From contig NZ_JABURJ010000091.1 of NCBI RefSeq assembly GCF_014762745.1, forward strand, positions 62,001-126,000: a stretch of 64,000 nt of DNA, written 5' to 3'. The DNA is from Kangiella sp. Its GTDB lineage: Bacteria > Pseudomonadota > Gammaproteobacteria > Enterobacterales > Kangiellaceae. Position 1 is the first letter of the stretch, and each line of letters begins with the position of its first letter. Both the position numbers and the translations under genes were made by a program. Below the pieces are notes generated by a model, which was not told where the DNA came from, did not search any database, and saw only the letters and a program-made list of their open reading frames with translations. This document shows, one piece after another, positions 53,679 to 62,710 of the stretch.

Positions 53679-54678
53679 GGGAAGCATCCTTAATCATTTG
53701 TAACTGCTGATAGGCTCGGCCACTCTTCAATAAATCTTTAGCAAGCTGTGTTGCTGCTTCAAAATCATCCGCAAGATTATTCAGAACCAATAAGGCCCCA
53801 CAATTTACAGCCACCATATCAATATGCGCATCACTGCCCTGGCCTTTCAGCAATTGCTTGGCAGCAAGAACATTATCATCAACACTGCTTGCCTGAATGC
53901 TGGCAATGCTGTGTCGTTCAATGCCAAAATCTTCTGGCGAAAGAGTAAGCTCCTCAATGACACCATTATTGAGCGAAACGGCAAAGGTGCTGTCATGCAC
54001 CGCGATTTCATCCAAACCTGAGCCATGCACCACCAGAGCTTTTTCTGCACCAAGAATTTTTAGGATCTCAGCAAAAGGACGACAATACTTCTTATCATAA
54101 ACCCCAAGTAACTGGACTTCAGGTAACGCTGGGTTTGCCAATGGCCCAATCAGGTTAAAGATAGTCCGTGTTTTAAGTGACTGCCGAATTGGCATTACAT
54201 GTTTAACGCCCGGATGATAGTCTGGCGCGAACAAAAATGAAAAGTTCACTTCATCTAAAAGCTGCTTGCTCTTTTCTGGACTGACATGAATATTCACACC
54301 AAGCTGCTCCATTAAGTCTGCAGAGCCACACTTTGATGAAACCGACCGATTACCGTGCTTCACTATTTTGATACCAGCAGTCGCCGCTAACAAGCTGACA
54401 ATGGTTGAAACATTAATAGTATTCAAACCATCACCGCCAGTTCCACAGCAATCACTTACCGAATAATCATGACTCGGAAACCTCACTGCTTCTTGGCGCA
54501 ACGCGTAAGCAGCGCCTGCAATTTCCTCAACTGACTCACCTTTGGTTTTTAATGCTGCCAACATGGCTGCAACCACAGGAGCTTCGACCTGACCTTGCAA
54601 AACAGCCTGGAACGATTCGGTTGCCTGCGAATAATTCAAGCTTTCGCCTTGATAAATGGATTCAAGCAACTGCATCAT
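53671..54678 (-). CDS. trpD: TrpD, anthranilate phosphoribosyltransferase
   Basis: About 335 residues. Phosphoribosyl pyrophosphate loop CCGTGGDGLNTINVST, KHGNRSVSSKCGSADLME and the hinge region VMPIRQSLKTRTIFNLIGPLANP are clear. The protein is not fused to trpG. The ATG at 54678 (or the next codon) has AAGGAGG upstream, inside the end of trpG; a longer start would lie within trpG. Confidence 0.96.
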   Translation of the reverse strand: MMQLLESIYQGESLNYSQATESFQAVLQGQVEAPVVAAMLAALKTKGESVEEIAGAAYALRQEAVRFPSHDYSVSDCCGTGGDGLNTINVSTIVSLLAATAGIKIVKHGNRSVSSKCGSADLMEQLGVNIHVSPEKSKQLLDEVNFSFLFAPDYHPGVKHVMPIRQSLKTRTIFNLIGPLANPALPEVQLLGVYDKKYCRPFAEILKILGAEKALVVHGSGLDEIAVHDSTFAVSLNNGVIEELTLSPEDFGIERHSIASIQASSVDDNVLAAKQLLKGQGSDAHIDMVAVNCGALLVLNNLADDFEAATQLAKDLLKSGRAYQQLQMIKDASHA

Positions 54679-55282
54679 GACTAGCCTCCTTGGCAGCTTT
54701 ACCCGAGTGCCTTTTAACAATATTTATGAAGTTACGCAGCAACTTATAACCAGCGAAACTCATAATGCTTTCAGGGTGAAACTGAACACCGAAGATTGGC
54801 AACTTACTGTGTTGAACCGCCATCACTTCACTCTGTTCTGACTCGGCTGTGATTAGTAGTGATTCAGGTACAGTTGTGGCGACCAGAGAGTGATAACGAG
54901 CTACCGCAATACAATCTGTGATATCAGAGAACAGTCCTGAACTTTTATTTAATTTAAGCAGCGAGACTTTTCCATGCACTACTTGCTGTGCTTTCTCAAC
55001 CACTCCACCAAAAGCTTCAACTATAACTTGATGTCCTAAACAAACACCTAAGATTGGCTTTATGTTTTGAAAGTCCTGTAGCAGCTTCACACAGCAACCT
55101 GCATCTGATGGCTTGCCTGGGCCAGGCGAAAGCACAATACAATCTGCTTTATTGGCTAAATTAGAAACATAGCTATACTCAGCATCATTACGAACAACGC
55201 TGACTTCAAATCCAAGCAACTGCAATTCATAGTCGAGGTTGTAAATGAAGGAGTCGAAGTTATCGATCAATAATGCTTTCAT
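54662..55282 (-). CDS. trpG: TrpG, anthranilate synthase glutamine amidotransferase
   Basis: About 206 residues. The catalytic Cys is in ILGVCLGHQVIVEAFGG and the His-Glu pair in GVQFHPESIMS. Start ATG at 55282 with GGAGG upstream overlaps the trpE stop as ATGA. It is stand-alone and supplies ammonia to TrpE. Paralogue PabA is possible but the position inside the trp cluster decides. Confidence 0.96.
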   Translation of the reverse strand: MKALLIDNFDSFIYNLDYELQLLGFEVSVVRNDAEYSYVSNLANKADCIVLSPGPGKPSDAGCCVKLLQDFQNIKPILGVCLGHQVIVEAFGGVVEKAQQVVHGKVSLLKLNKSSGLFSDITDCIAVARYHSLVATTVPESLLITAESEQSEVMAVQHSKLPIFGVQFHPESIMSFAGYKLLRNFINIVKRHSGKAAKEASHDAVA

Positions 55283-56871
55283 GCTGCATCCTCCTTCAAA
55301 CTCTGCTGCACAAGAAGGCAAGCATTAAGCACCGCTCTAGCTTTATGGAATGTTTCATTGGCTTCCAGCTCTGGCACCGAGTCATACACAATCCCAGCTC
55401 CTGCCGAAACATGAGCTATACCATTAGACACTTCCGCAGAGCGAATGATAATAGCGCTGTCAAACTCCTGATTGGCATTGTAGATACTGACAGCCCCACC
55501 ATAATAACCGCGCGGCTTTTGCTCTAATTGACGAATGATTTCGACCGCTTTGATTTTTGGTGCGCCCGTTAAGGTTCCCATATTGGCGCAGGCTCGGTAG
55601 GCATGCATTGGATTAACATCATCGCGCAGTTCACCAATAACTTCTGAAACCATATGCATCACATTGGAGTACTTTACGATACGTTTCAACTGTGTGACCT
55701 GGCGACTTCCTGCCTTAACAACCTTTGCTAAATCATTACGGGCCAAGTCGACCAGCATCATATGCTCCGCCCCTTCCTTTTCATCACTGATAAGTTCAAA
55801 TTCAGTTTTTGCGTCCAGCTCAAAGTTAATGGCACCGTTAGAGGCAATAGCACGCTTACGCGTTCCAGCAATGGGGTAAAGGGTTACTTTGTTAGTATCA
55901 AAAACTTTTAAGGCACTTTCAGGGCTCGAGCCAAATAACTGACTGTCATCAAAGTTAATGAAGTACATATATGGCCCAGGGTTAGACTTTCTCAGCACTT
56001 GGTAGGCATTAAAGGCATCATCACAATCAGTCGAAAATGTTCTCGACAACACCACCTGGAAAGCATCGCCTTCAATGATATGTTGCTTAACTTTATTCAC
56101 ATTGTCGGCAAACTGTTTATCACTGACGTCCAACTGGAAATCACTGCTCTGCAATGGACTAAATGTGGTATTAGCTGATGTTGCCGTTAAAGACGGTGCT
56201 TTTGATGAAGACTCCAACTTTGATTCTATCGAGTCTATGGCTACGCCTAGTCGAACAGTATTACCAGCATTGCCACCAAAACCTTTAACAATAATCTTAG
56301 CGGACTGTGAGTCATCTTCTTGAATGACTAACTGGTCAGCAAGATAAAATCTAAAGTCAGGTGTTGTCTTGTTAAGTTCAGGCAAAGACTCATACTGATC
56401 CACAAGGTCAAAACTCATGGCACCAATTAAACAGGAACTGACATTATCGACTTTTTGCTCACATTTGATCTGCTCGGTTATCAAAGTCAGTACATCTGAA
56501 ATAGTTGGCTGAGTCAGACGTTGGTTTTCATTGAGCTCACTGCCACCATTTGTTTTTTCGAGTGTATAAGTGATAGTCTCTTTCGATGCTTGCTGGGAAA
56601 AACCAGCTAGAGCTTCATCAGCTTTTGCAAGTTCTGCTATAAAGCTTTTCCCATTATCGTTTAAGCTTTTGATGGTTACAGTGCCATCCAACCCTTCTAT
56701 AATCGCTGCCGCTGAAACCATGCTAATACTACGCTTACTCTTCTGAGTGCCAGGCTCTGCCGTCTCCAACAGTGCGGTATGAGCCAAGTGACCATTCTCA
56801 GTTAAAAGACCAAACACTTCGCAGGGCAATAAAGACAACGGTAGCTTTTTGGTTAGCGTATTAACTTGCAT
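55279..56871 (-). CDS. trpE: TrpE, anthranilate synthase component I
   Basis: 530 residues. The N-terminal regulatory region has LLET at 34-37, equivalent to the LLES motif of tryptophan feedback binding in other TrpE proteins. The chorismate-binding domain has NPGPYMYFINFDDSQLFGSSPE, LYPIAGTRKRA, MMLVDLARNDLAKV and GTLTGAPKIKAVEII. Start overlaps the end of aroF by 11 bases. Confidence 0.95.
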   Translation of the reverse strand: MQVNTLTKKLPLSLLPCEVFGLLTENGHLAHTALLETAEPGTQKSKRSISMVSAAAIIEGLDGTVTIKSLNDNGKSFIAELAKADEALAGFSQQASKETITYTLEKTNGGSELNENQRLTQPTISDVLTLITEQIKCEQKVDNVSSCLIGAMSFDLVDQYESLPELNKTTPDFRFYLADQLVIQEDDSQSAKIIVKGFGGNAGNTVRLGVAIDSIESKLESSSKAPSLTATSANTTFSPLQSSDFQLDVSDKQFADNVNKVKQHIIEGDAFQVVLSRTFSTDCDDAFNAYQVLRKSNPGPYMYFINFDDSQLFGSSPESALKVFDTNKVTLYPIAGTRKRAIASNGAINFELDAKTEFELISDEKEGAEHMMLVDLARNDLAKVVKAGSRQVTQLKRIVKYSNVMHMVSEVIGELRDDVNPMHAYRACANMGTLTGAPKIKAVEIIRQLEQKPRGYYGGAVSIYNANQEFDSAIIIRSAEVSNGIAHVSAGAGIVYDSVPELEANETFHKARAVLNACLLVQQSLKEDAA

Positions 56872-57895
56872 ACGCCACCTCTGCTAGTGTTCTGCCACTT
56901 GCTGTAACAAATGGAGCAAGCTGCTGCATCAAGTTATGAAAGTCTTGTGGCGATAATGCCTGAGCGGCATCAGAAACGGACTCTTTAGGGCTTCTATGAC
57001 ATTCAATAATGACACCGTCAGCTCCACAGGCTACTGCTGCTTTAGCCATTGGGGAGACCAATGTACGAACTCCAGTTCCATGGGATGGATCGACAATTAC
57101 AGGAAGGTGGCTACGCTCTTTGATGAAGGCTACGGCATTCAAATCCAGCGTATTGCGAGTGGCGGTTTCAAAAGTCCTGATGCCACGCTCGCAAATCATT
57201 ACATTAGGGTTGCCGCTAGCAACAATATATTCGGCGGCAAGCAATAACTCTTCAATTGTTGCTGATAATCCACGCTTGAGTAATACGGGCTTCTTGGTTT
57301 CACCCACTGCTTTAAGCAGCGTGTAATTTTGCATATTCCTAGCACCAATTTGAATCGCAGAAATATAACGCGCCACATCATCCAAATCTTTAACGTCCAT
57401 CAGCTCGGTAATGGTGTCTAAACCGGTTTCCCTGCCAACGTTATGCATAATCTTTAGACCTTCAACGCCCAGCCCCTGAAAGGAATAAGGACTGGTGCGT
57501 GGTTTAAAGGCACCACCGCGTAGCACTGTAGCTCCAGCCTGCTTAACGTAACGCGCAGTTTCTAACAGTTGCTCCTCACTCTCAATGGCGCACGGCCCTG
57601 CCATGATCGTAAATTGCTCAGAACCCACCGGCGTATTGCCAACCTGCACGACAGTATCCTGTGCATAAATTTCGCGGCTAACCAACTTGTATTTGCTTAG
57701 TACAGGTTTGACTAAATCAACCTGTGGCAAGTTTTCCAGGTGAAGAGACTCAAGCACGCGCTCATCTCCTAGCGCACCAATTACAGTGCGCTCAACACCT
57801 GGCATGTGTAAAGGTTTTAAACCTGCCGCATCAATTTTTTGTAGGATTTCTTGCGCATCCTGCTCAGACGCATCAGGGCGTAGAATAATAATCAT
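56861..57895 (-). CDS. aroF: 3-deoxy-7-phosphoheptulonate (DAHP) synthase, type I-beta with N-terminal regulatory domain
   Basis: 344 residues. An N-terminal ferredoxin-like domain of about 70 residues ([17 protein letters not shown] ... [10 protein letters not shown]) precedes the TIM-barrel catalytic domain: [37 protein letters not shown]-like loop replaced by [23 protein letters not shown] and the metal ligands in PSHGTGVR and IECHR. This is the I-beta subtype (COG2876), in which the extra domain can mediate feedback inhibition. It is the first gene behind the two trp attenuators. GAGGAAC precedes the ATG. Confidence 0.93.
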   Translation of the reverse strand: MIIILRPDASEQDAQEILQKIDAAGLKPLHMPGVERTVIGALGDERVLESLHLENLPQVDLVKPVLSKYKLVSREIYAQDTVVQVGNTPVGSEQFTIMAGPCAIESEEQLLETARYVKQAGATVLRGGAFKPRTSPYSFQGLGVEGLKIMHNVGRETGLDTITELMDVKDLDDVARYISAIQIGARNMQNYTLLKAVGETKKPVLLKRGLSATIEELLLAAEYIVASGNPNVMICERGIRTFETATRNTLDLNAVAFIKERSHLPVIVDPSHGTGVRTLVSPMAKAAVACGADGVIIECHRSPKESVSDAAQALSPQDFHNLMQQLAPFVTASGRTLAEVAYAS

Positions 57896-57981
57896 TGTGT
57901 GTTCCTCATTTTAAAATTAAATCTCAATAAACCTTGTGAAGTGCTTGCCCTAATTGGCAAGCAGAAATAAATTGCAGACAT

Positions 57982-58009
57982 AAAAAAAGCCCGCACAACG
58001 GCGGGCTTT
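57982..58009 (-). terminator. Second (promoter-distal) trp attenuator terminator
   Basis: On the minus strand AAAGCCCGC (58009-58001), a 6-base loop, GCGGGCTTT (57994-57986) and a T run form an intrinsic terminator about 90 bases before aroF. Its 5' arm can pair instead with GGCGGG at 58038-58033. An 8-bp inner stem (58010-58017 with 58023-58030) extends that alternative structure into a strong antiterminator. Confidence 0.92.
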
Positions 58010-58038
58010 ATCGTCTTTCCTCAAGACAATACCCCGCC

Positions 58039-58098
58039 CTACCGGAACCACCACCAGTTAGCCATTAGGGAAATGTCAGTTTTCAAATGTATTGTCAT
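58039..58098 (-). CDS. trpL: Second trp leader peptide
   Basis: An open reading frame of 19 codons reads MTIHLKTDISLMANWWWFR, with three consecutive Trp codons three codons before the stop. CCCTA just upstream of the Trp codons (58070-58066) can pair with TAGGG at the stop codon (58041-58037), which would form the early 1:2 hairpin. The antiterminator and terminator follow at 57982-58038. The ribosome-binding site is weak. Confidence 0.88.
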   Translation of the reverse strand: MTIHLKTDISLMANWWWFR

Positions 58099-58166
58099 AG
58101 TTAAATTCTCAATCTGTGTTTAAGTTTTGTGGCCTTAGCTCAATCAATTCCAATTCTGTCAGGCAT

Positions 58167-58193
58167 AAAAAAAGCCCGCTTTTGCGGGCTTTT
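58167..58193 (-). terminator. First (promoter-proximal) trp attenuator terminator
   Basis: On the minus strand AAAAGCCCGC (58193-58184), loop AAAA, GCGGGCTTTT (58179-58170) and further T residues form a canonical terminator. Its 5' arm can pair with GCGGGCCTTTT at 58238-58228 in the antiterminator form. Confidence 0.93.
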
Positions 58194-58241
58194 AAAATCT
58201 TGATGTTATAAATATCTTACAAACAACAAAAGGCCCGCTAC

Positions 58242-58289
58242 TTAAGTAACGTGCCACCACCAGATGTTTTGTATGATATTCATATTCAT
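58242..58289 (-). CDS. trpL: First trp leader peptide
   Basis: An open reading frame of 15 codons reads MNMNIIQNIWWWHVT, with three consecutive Trp codons near its end. The RNA around the last codons forms a 1:2 hairpin, GGCACGTTAC with GTAGCGGGCC and loop TTAA, with one mismatch. The 3' arm of this hairpin overlaps the antiterminator segment at 58228-58238. Ribosome stalling at the Trp codons would therefore free it to block the terminator at 58167-58193. This is textbook trp attenuation. Confidence 0.9.
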   Translation of the reverse strand: MNMNIIQNIWWWHVT

Positions 58290-58338
58290 GCCGTTCAATC
58301 TAAATGATATTGTTTACAGGGTCAACTATTTTTGTCTA

Positions 58339-58344
58339 TTTATA
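58339..58344 (-). promoter_or_regulatory. Possible trp operon -10 element
   Basis: TATAAA on the minus strand would put the transcript start about 40 bases before the first leader peptide. The -35 region is poor. A TTGACC with 17 bases to TAGATT lies nearer, but would start too close to the leader codon. I did not find a clear TrpR operator. Confidence 0.3.
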
Positions 58345-58376
58345 TAATTAATTGCAATAAACAACTATTAATCGCT

Positions 58377-59087
58377 TTATTTTCCTTTAGCGAACTTTTC
58401 AACCTGACTCTCGGTCTTAAGCCTGGACTTCGGTAGCTGTGATATCAGTCTTTCAATATTAGAAGTCAGTGACCAGATCTCAAGTTTAGCCGCGGGGTCA
58501 TGCCACTCCGCCACTGTAAGGCCTTCTGCAAAAGAATCTAGATAAGCTACACGATTGCCTAGCTTAGTTGGAAAGTCATCTATCGCCAGCTCCTGCTTAG
58601 CGTTTGCGACAACATTATCTGCAGAATTGGTACGTACGCGATAACGATTCCAACAGATTCTCGCTTCCAGATTAGGATTCAGTTGCTTGGCTTCATCCAC
58701 TATTTCCGCAAGATGCTTGGTGGACCAAACCTCTATTGGTGATGGGCTCAAAGGGATAAGTGCTAGATCAGATAGCAGAACCACTGCTCTGGTTAGGTTG
58801 GTGATTCTTGGATGGCCGTCTATCAGAATATAATCGTATAGGTCAGTATTTTCTCGAACCTGTTTTTGTAGGTGAGCAAGATTCTTAGCAGAAATAACAT
58901 CCATATTTTCAATGAGATACTGCTCATCACGTACCCGGTACCAGGTTTCTAGAGAACTTTGCGGATGATCAGTATCAATCATCAAAACTTTACTTTTATC
59001 GGATAAGGTGGAGGCGATATTGGCACATAGAGTGGTCTTGCCTGCCCCACCTTTCATCTGAACAAAACTAATGACTTTTGCGCGCAC
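58377..59087 (-). CDS. Orphan ParA/MinD-type ATPase
   Basis: 236 residues starting at GTG (CGGGGA upstream). Deviant Walker A KGGAGKTTLC (about residue 12), MIDTDHPQSS and YILIDGHPRI place it in the ParA superfamily. There is no ParB-type partner beside it. It lies between the trp leader and pilY1, on the same strand as both. A role in positioning a membrane or pilus complex would fit some orphan ParA proteins, but nothing in the sequence shows it. Confidence 0.82.
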   Translation of the reverse strand: MRAKVISFVQMKGGAGKTTLCANIASTLSDKSKVLMIDTDHPQSSLETWYRVRDEQYLIENMDVISAKNLAHLQKQVRENTDLYDYILIDGHPRITNLTRAVVLLSDLALIPLSPSPIEVWSTKHLAEIVDEAKQLNPNLEARICWNRYRVRTNSADNVVANAKQELAIDDFPTKLGNRVAYLDSFAEGLTVAEWHDPAAKLEIWSLTSNIERLISQLPKSRLKTESQVEKFAKGK

Positions 59088-59176
59088 AGAAAATCCCCGT
59101 ATCCTGTAGTTTTACATAATTCTACATGACACGGGGCAATTCGCAAGCCAGAGCTTTCATCTTTAATATCAAAGAG

Positions 59177-62137
59177 TTAGTCGTTTTTAACTTGCTCTAG
59201 CTCTTTTTTGGTTAATTCACGCCATTTGACAGTGTTTAATTCATTTAAGTAGTCACACTCAGCCCCGCTACAAATAACTTCAAGACCAACCAACTTAACG
59301 ACATCTCCGGCTCCACCATTACCATCGTCAGGATAGACCACGGTAGGCTCAGGGGCGATACCCAAAAAGCCTAAATCAGTTGAGCGCACGTACTCAACAA
59401 ATTCGCCATTTTGATTGTTTTTCTTGAAAAATATTGGCTTTCCATCCAACACACTCACAGTATATAGCTTGTTCTGTCCGGCAATTGCTTTACAGGTATT
59501 TTCTTCTTCGTTGTCCTCGTCAGAGCCTGGCTTATATGTTGTAAACAATACTCTGTAGTTAATGGTTGAAGCGTCTGCCAACACTTTTTCCCCATCTGCA
59601 AGTCGAAGATACCAGCCATTGTTAGTTGTTTCATGATCAAGAATATCAAAAATACCAACATACCGGCCTTTCGTTTCATCATTTGGATCAGTATCAACTT
59701 TATCCGTTACATCATAGAGAGTACTTTCAGTAAGTACCTGCTCAGGATATCCACCAGTGAGAATATGCTTGTCATAAAAGACATAGAAACGGTCATTAGT
59801 GTCCTCTGCAAGTGGATGTGCTCGGAAACCAGAACCCACCGCAATTAAAGCCATGGTCTTACCACGAAGTTTCACAAAGGAAACGTCTGGGCGGTTATAG
59901 AAACGTCGATTTCCTACAACTCCAGAGCCCGCAATATCCGCGAGCTTCACACCATAAATTTGAGTATTACTATTTTTATTTTCCTGTGTAATATCAAACC
60001 GGAATAGCTGACCACCCGTATCAGTAGCATAAATATGTTCAATGGTACCGCTACCTCGTAAATCTCCTGCGGAAAGATCTGATGCAAAACTGTTAGTTAG
60101 TTGGCTAGCAAAATCACCACCTCTTCGATCTATGGCATCATCTCTAGCATTCCATAACATTTGGCCCGAAACGGCATCAGCAATAAAAATATTGTGACCA
60201 ACAGTATCAGGTGTATTTGCTTCGAGTGCATGGTTATCCTGATTTTTGGCGTCATATCCACCACCAAAAATCATGACCAATTTTTTTCCACCTTTCCACT
60301 TGATGTGACCGATGATCGGCTTAGACCAGGTCTGACCTAGTCCTTCGTAATAATGAACGCTATCCCAACTAAGTCCAGCAGTAATTTCTTCCGAAGTTGC
60401 TAAATCACCAGTGATAGTAAACATGAGTTGTGGTCTTGCCGAGTCAGAAATATCAATAGCATAGTAATTCTGCCCGCCCCGACGCATTCCGACATACAGA
60501 TAGGCTTTTTCCCCATCATCCACTTTACCATTTCGGTTTTTATCCTGATGATAAACAGTAATATCACCATCTAGTCCATACATACGACTGGATACACTTG
60601 CCAGCGTATTATTTTCAAAAAGTTCAGCAGTATTTTTTAATAGCTGCCTTGGGATAAATGACCACTCTTCCTTTCCGCTATTGTCTGCGGTATTAATAGC
60701 GTGCAGATAACCTTCGTTGTCACCCATAAATAACAGACTTTTATCTGCATAGTCAATAACAACTGGCTTAGAGTGAAGAGGATCACCATATCGCTTAATG
60801 GTTCTATCAAGCTGGTCATCTCCATTACTATCGATTTCAACCGAACCATTAAATAACCACTCGATATGATTTGTTAATTGAGCATCGCTGGCCGTTGCAG
60901 GAAGGCCAAGTAATTGACGCGTAATTTTGTTGTTAGTTGTGGAAATCTTATTTTTCTGTGTCCAGAGGTTTTTTTCTAAAATGTTAGAGTAAACATTGCG
61001 AGGCATATCCATCGCCTGTGCGGCACCACCTAGTGCTAACTTGTTACCATCAAGCAAACTCCAGGCACTTGAAGCTGACTCCAGGAACTGCCCATTATCA
61101 TCCACTGCAACTGCATCATTGCTATCAACAACCTGGCCGTCTTTCAAATAATACTTTTTTAAATTGCCATGCCAGAACTGTGTTTTAGCAGGCTGGAACA
61201 TCGCAAGGAAAAGCTCATTGCTGCTGTTCAAACGGTTGCTTTGACTGAAGGGCACGCTTGGAGCAACCATCATACTTTGTTCAATGTCACTCTGGATTGA
61301 TGTTTTAAAAGCCTCAACCAGACCCTCAGTACTATCGGCTGTAAATGCTTTACCCTTACCATTGTCAGCAACATTCTGTAAGAAATCTCTGGCGCCTTGA
61401 TTTTCAAGGGCAAAAGCGATGGTATGTGTTTTTACCTGTGATGGGCTTATTTTTGCAACCTGATCGGTGCTTGATAAATAACTTGCAAGTTTTTCAGTAC
61501 AATCCTTACCGTCATCACTTCTCTGACAACTTTTCCCTGTCATAGCCGTAATCTGATCGCGATAATGATAGCGATCATAAGACAAACTGTTCGGCTCACC
61601 ATCAGTCAGGAAAACGATATTGCTGGCATTACCACAACCCGGAGTAATTGGGGAAGGGAAATTCCCATACTCTCCACGGTAGTAACTTGCAGCTTCATAT
61701 AAAGCTCCGGCTGATAAAGTACCACCATTAGCCTCAAGCGAGTTAATCGTCGCTAATAATTCTGCTTTATGGTTATTAGCTGTCAGCTCTTTAACTTCAT
61801 GTTGCAAATCAATATTATTGCCTGAAGAATAAGTAACCATTCCGACTTTTACATTATCTGGCAAGTCGTTTAAGAAAACTTCTAGAGCTTCCTTCATAAT
61901 CTCCAAGCGAGACTTTTCTCCATTAGAAGGATAGCAGCTTGGGTATGGTTGCCCCCAGCGGTTTAATCGACAGGTATCAGTAGTCCATGCCATTGACCCA
62001 GAAACATCGAGAACCAGAAGCAAATTAACGTCTTGTGCTTCCCCAAAATAAACTTCAGTATCATCTGCATGCAATAAAACAGGCATTAAACCTGCAATTA
62101 TCAATAGCGCTGTTATTAAACTTTTTTTAATAAACAT
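59177..62137 (-). CDS. pilY1: PilY1, type IV pilus tip-associated protein
   Basis: 986 residues with a signal peptide (residues 1-24). The N-terminal von Willebrand A domain has the MIDAS motif VLDVSGSMAW (about residue 43) and FLTDGEPN (about 175). The C-terminal PilC/PilY beta-propeller (about 450-950) carries a calcium-binding loop, HQDKNRNGKVDDGEKAYLYVG (about 535), as in PilY1. Cysteines in the N-terminal domain (SCYP, PGCGN) suggest disulfides. It promotes pilus extension and surface sensing, and forms a tip complex with minor pilins. pilX lies 11 bases upstream. Confidence 0.93.
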   Translation of the reverse strand: MFIKKSLITALLIIAGLMPVLLHADDTEVYFGEAQDVNLLLVLDVSGSMAWTTDTCRLNRWGQPYPSCYPSNGEKSRLEIMKEALEVFLNDLPDNVKVGMVTYSSGNNIDLQHEVKELTANNHKAELLATINSLEANGGTLSAGALYEAASYYRGEYGNFPSPITPGCGNASNIVFLTDGEPNSLSYDRYHYRDQITAMTGKSCQRSDDGKDCTEKLASYLSSTDQVAKISPSQVKTHTIAFALENQGARDFLQNVADNGKGKAFTADSTEGLVEAFKTSIQSDIEQSMMVAPSVPFSQSNRLNSSNELFLAMFQPAKTQFWHGNLKKYYLKDGQVVDSNDAVAVDDNGQFLESASSAWSLLDGNKLALGGAAQAMDMPRNVYSNILEKNLWTQKNKISTTNNKITRQLLGLPATASDAQLTNHIEWLFNGSVEIDSNGDDQLDRTIKRYGDPLHSKPVVIDYADKSLLFMGDNEGYLHAINTADNSGKEEWSFIPRQLLKNTAELFENNTLASVSSRMYGLDGDITVYHQDKNRNGKVDDGEKAYLYVGMRRGGQNYYAIDISDSARPQLMFTITGDLATSEEITAGLSWDSVHYYEGLGQTWSKPIIGHIKWKGGKKLVMIFGGGYDAKNQDNHALEANTPDTVGHNIFIADAVSGQMLWNARDDAIDRRGGDFASQLTNSFASDLSAGDLRGSGTIEHIYATDTGGQLFRFDITQENKNSNTQIYGVKLADIAGSGVVGNRRFYNRPDVSFVKLRGKTMALIAVGSGFRAHPLAEDTNDRFYVFYDKHILTGGYPEQVLTESTLYDVTDKVDTDPNDETKGRYVGIFDILDHETTNNGWYLRLADGEKVLADASTINYRVLFTTYKPGSDEDNEEENTCKAIAGQNKLYTVSVLDGKPIFFKKNNQNGEFVEYVRSTDLGFLGIAPEPTVVYPDDGNGGAGDVVKLVGLEVICSGAECDYLNELNTVKWRELTKKELEQVKND

Positions 62138-62148
62138 AATCCCCTCAC

Positions 62149-62706
62149 TTAAAGCGTTTTATTGCAACTACGCACAGCACTGACCCACTCTTCAATATGG
62201 GTATTCGCTTCGCCGACATCGGCAATATCGTTGTTATTAACATCCAGAGTTCCTTCGCCAATCAATTGAAAAGAATGGCAGCCTAACCCTGTGTTATCCC
62301 AAGAATTACCTAGACACTTTAATGCTGCAGTTTCACAGTCATGATAAAAAGCTTCTACCTTTGCTTTTAATAGTTTGTCTGACTCAAGTCGGACATCAGC
62401 ATCACAGTCAACCAGATCACCCACCTCATTGGTGCACTGGACATAACCATTTTTTGGAGCTGGCAAGCTATCCCAATAGGCATCTTCGGCAGTAGTCACA
62501 ATGTGTGAAGCATCATAATGATAAGTGCTAACATAAGAACTGTTAGCAGTCTGGGCAGCATGGAACACCATGGTGTCTTCCTGATTAACTACCGCGATCT
62601 TTTGCGATGAAATTCCCGAAGACATGATGGAAACGCCTAATAATGCCATGATGGCCAAAATAATCAGGCCCATGATTAACGAAAAACCATTTTGATTATT
62701 AATCAT
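62149..62706 (-). CDS. pilX: PilX-like minor pilin
   Basis: About 185 residues. The prepilin leader ends at QNG and is followed by the hydrophobic helix FSLIMGLIILAIMALLGVS. Position +5 is Met, not Glu, which is usual for PilX. Cysteine-rich C-terminus. ATG at 62706 has CGGAG upstream, spanning the end of pilW. Confidence 0.85.
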   Translation of the reverse strand: MINNQNGFSLIMGLIILAIMALLGVSIMSSGISSQKIAVVNQEDTMVFHAAQTANSSYVSTYHYDASHIVTTAEDAYWDSLPAPKNGYVQCTNEVGDLVDCDADVRLESDKLLKAKVEAFYHDCETAALKCLGNSWDNTGLGCHSFQLIGEGTLDVNNNDIADVGEANTHIEEWVSAVRSCNKTL

Positions 62707-62710
62707 AGAA

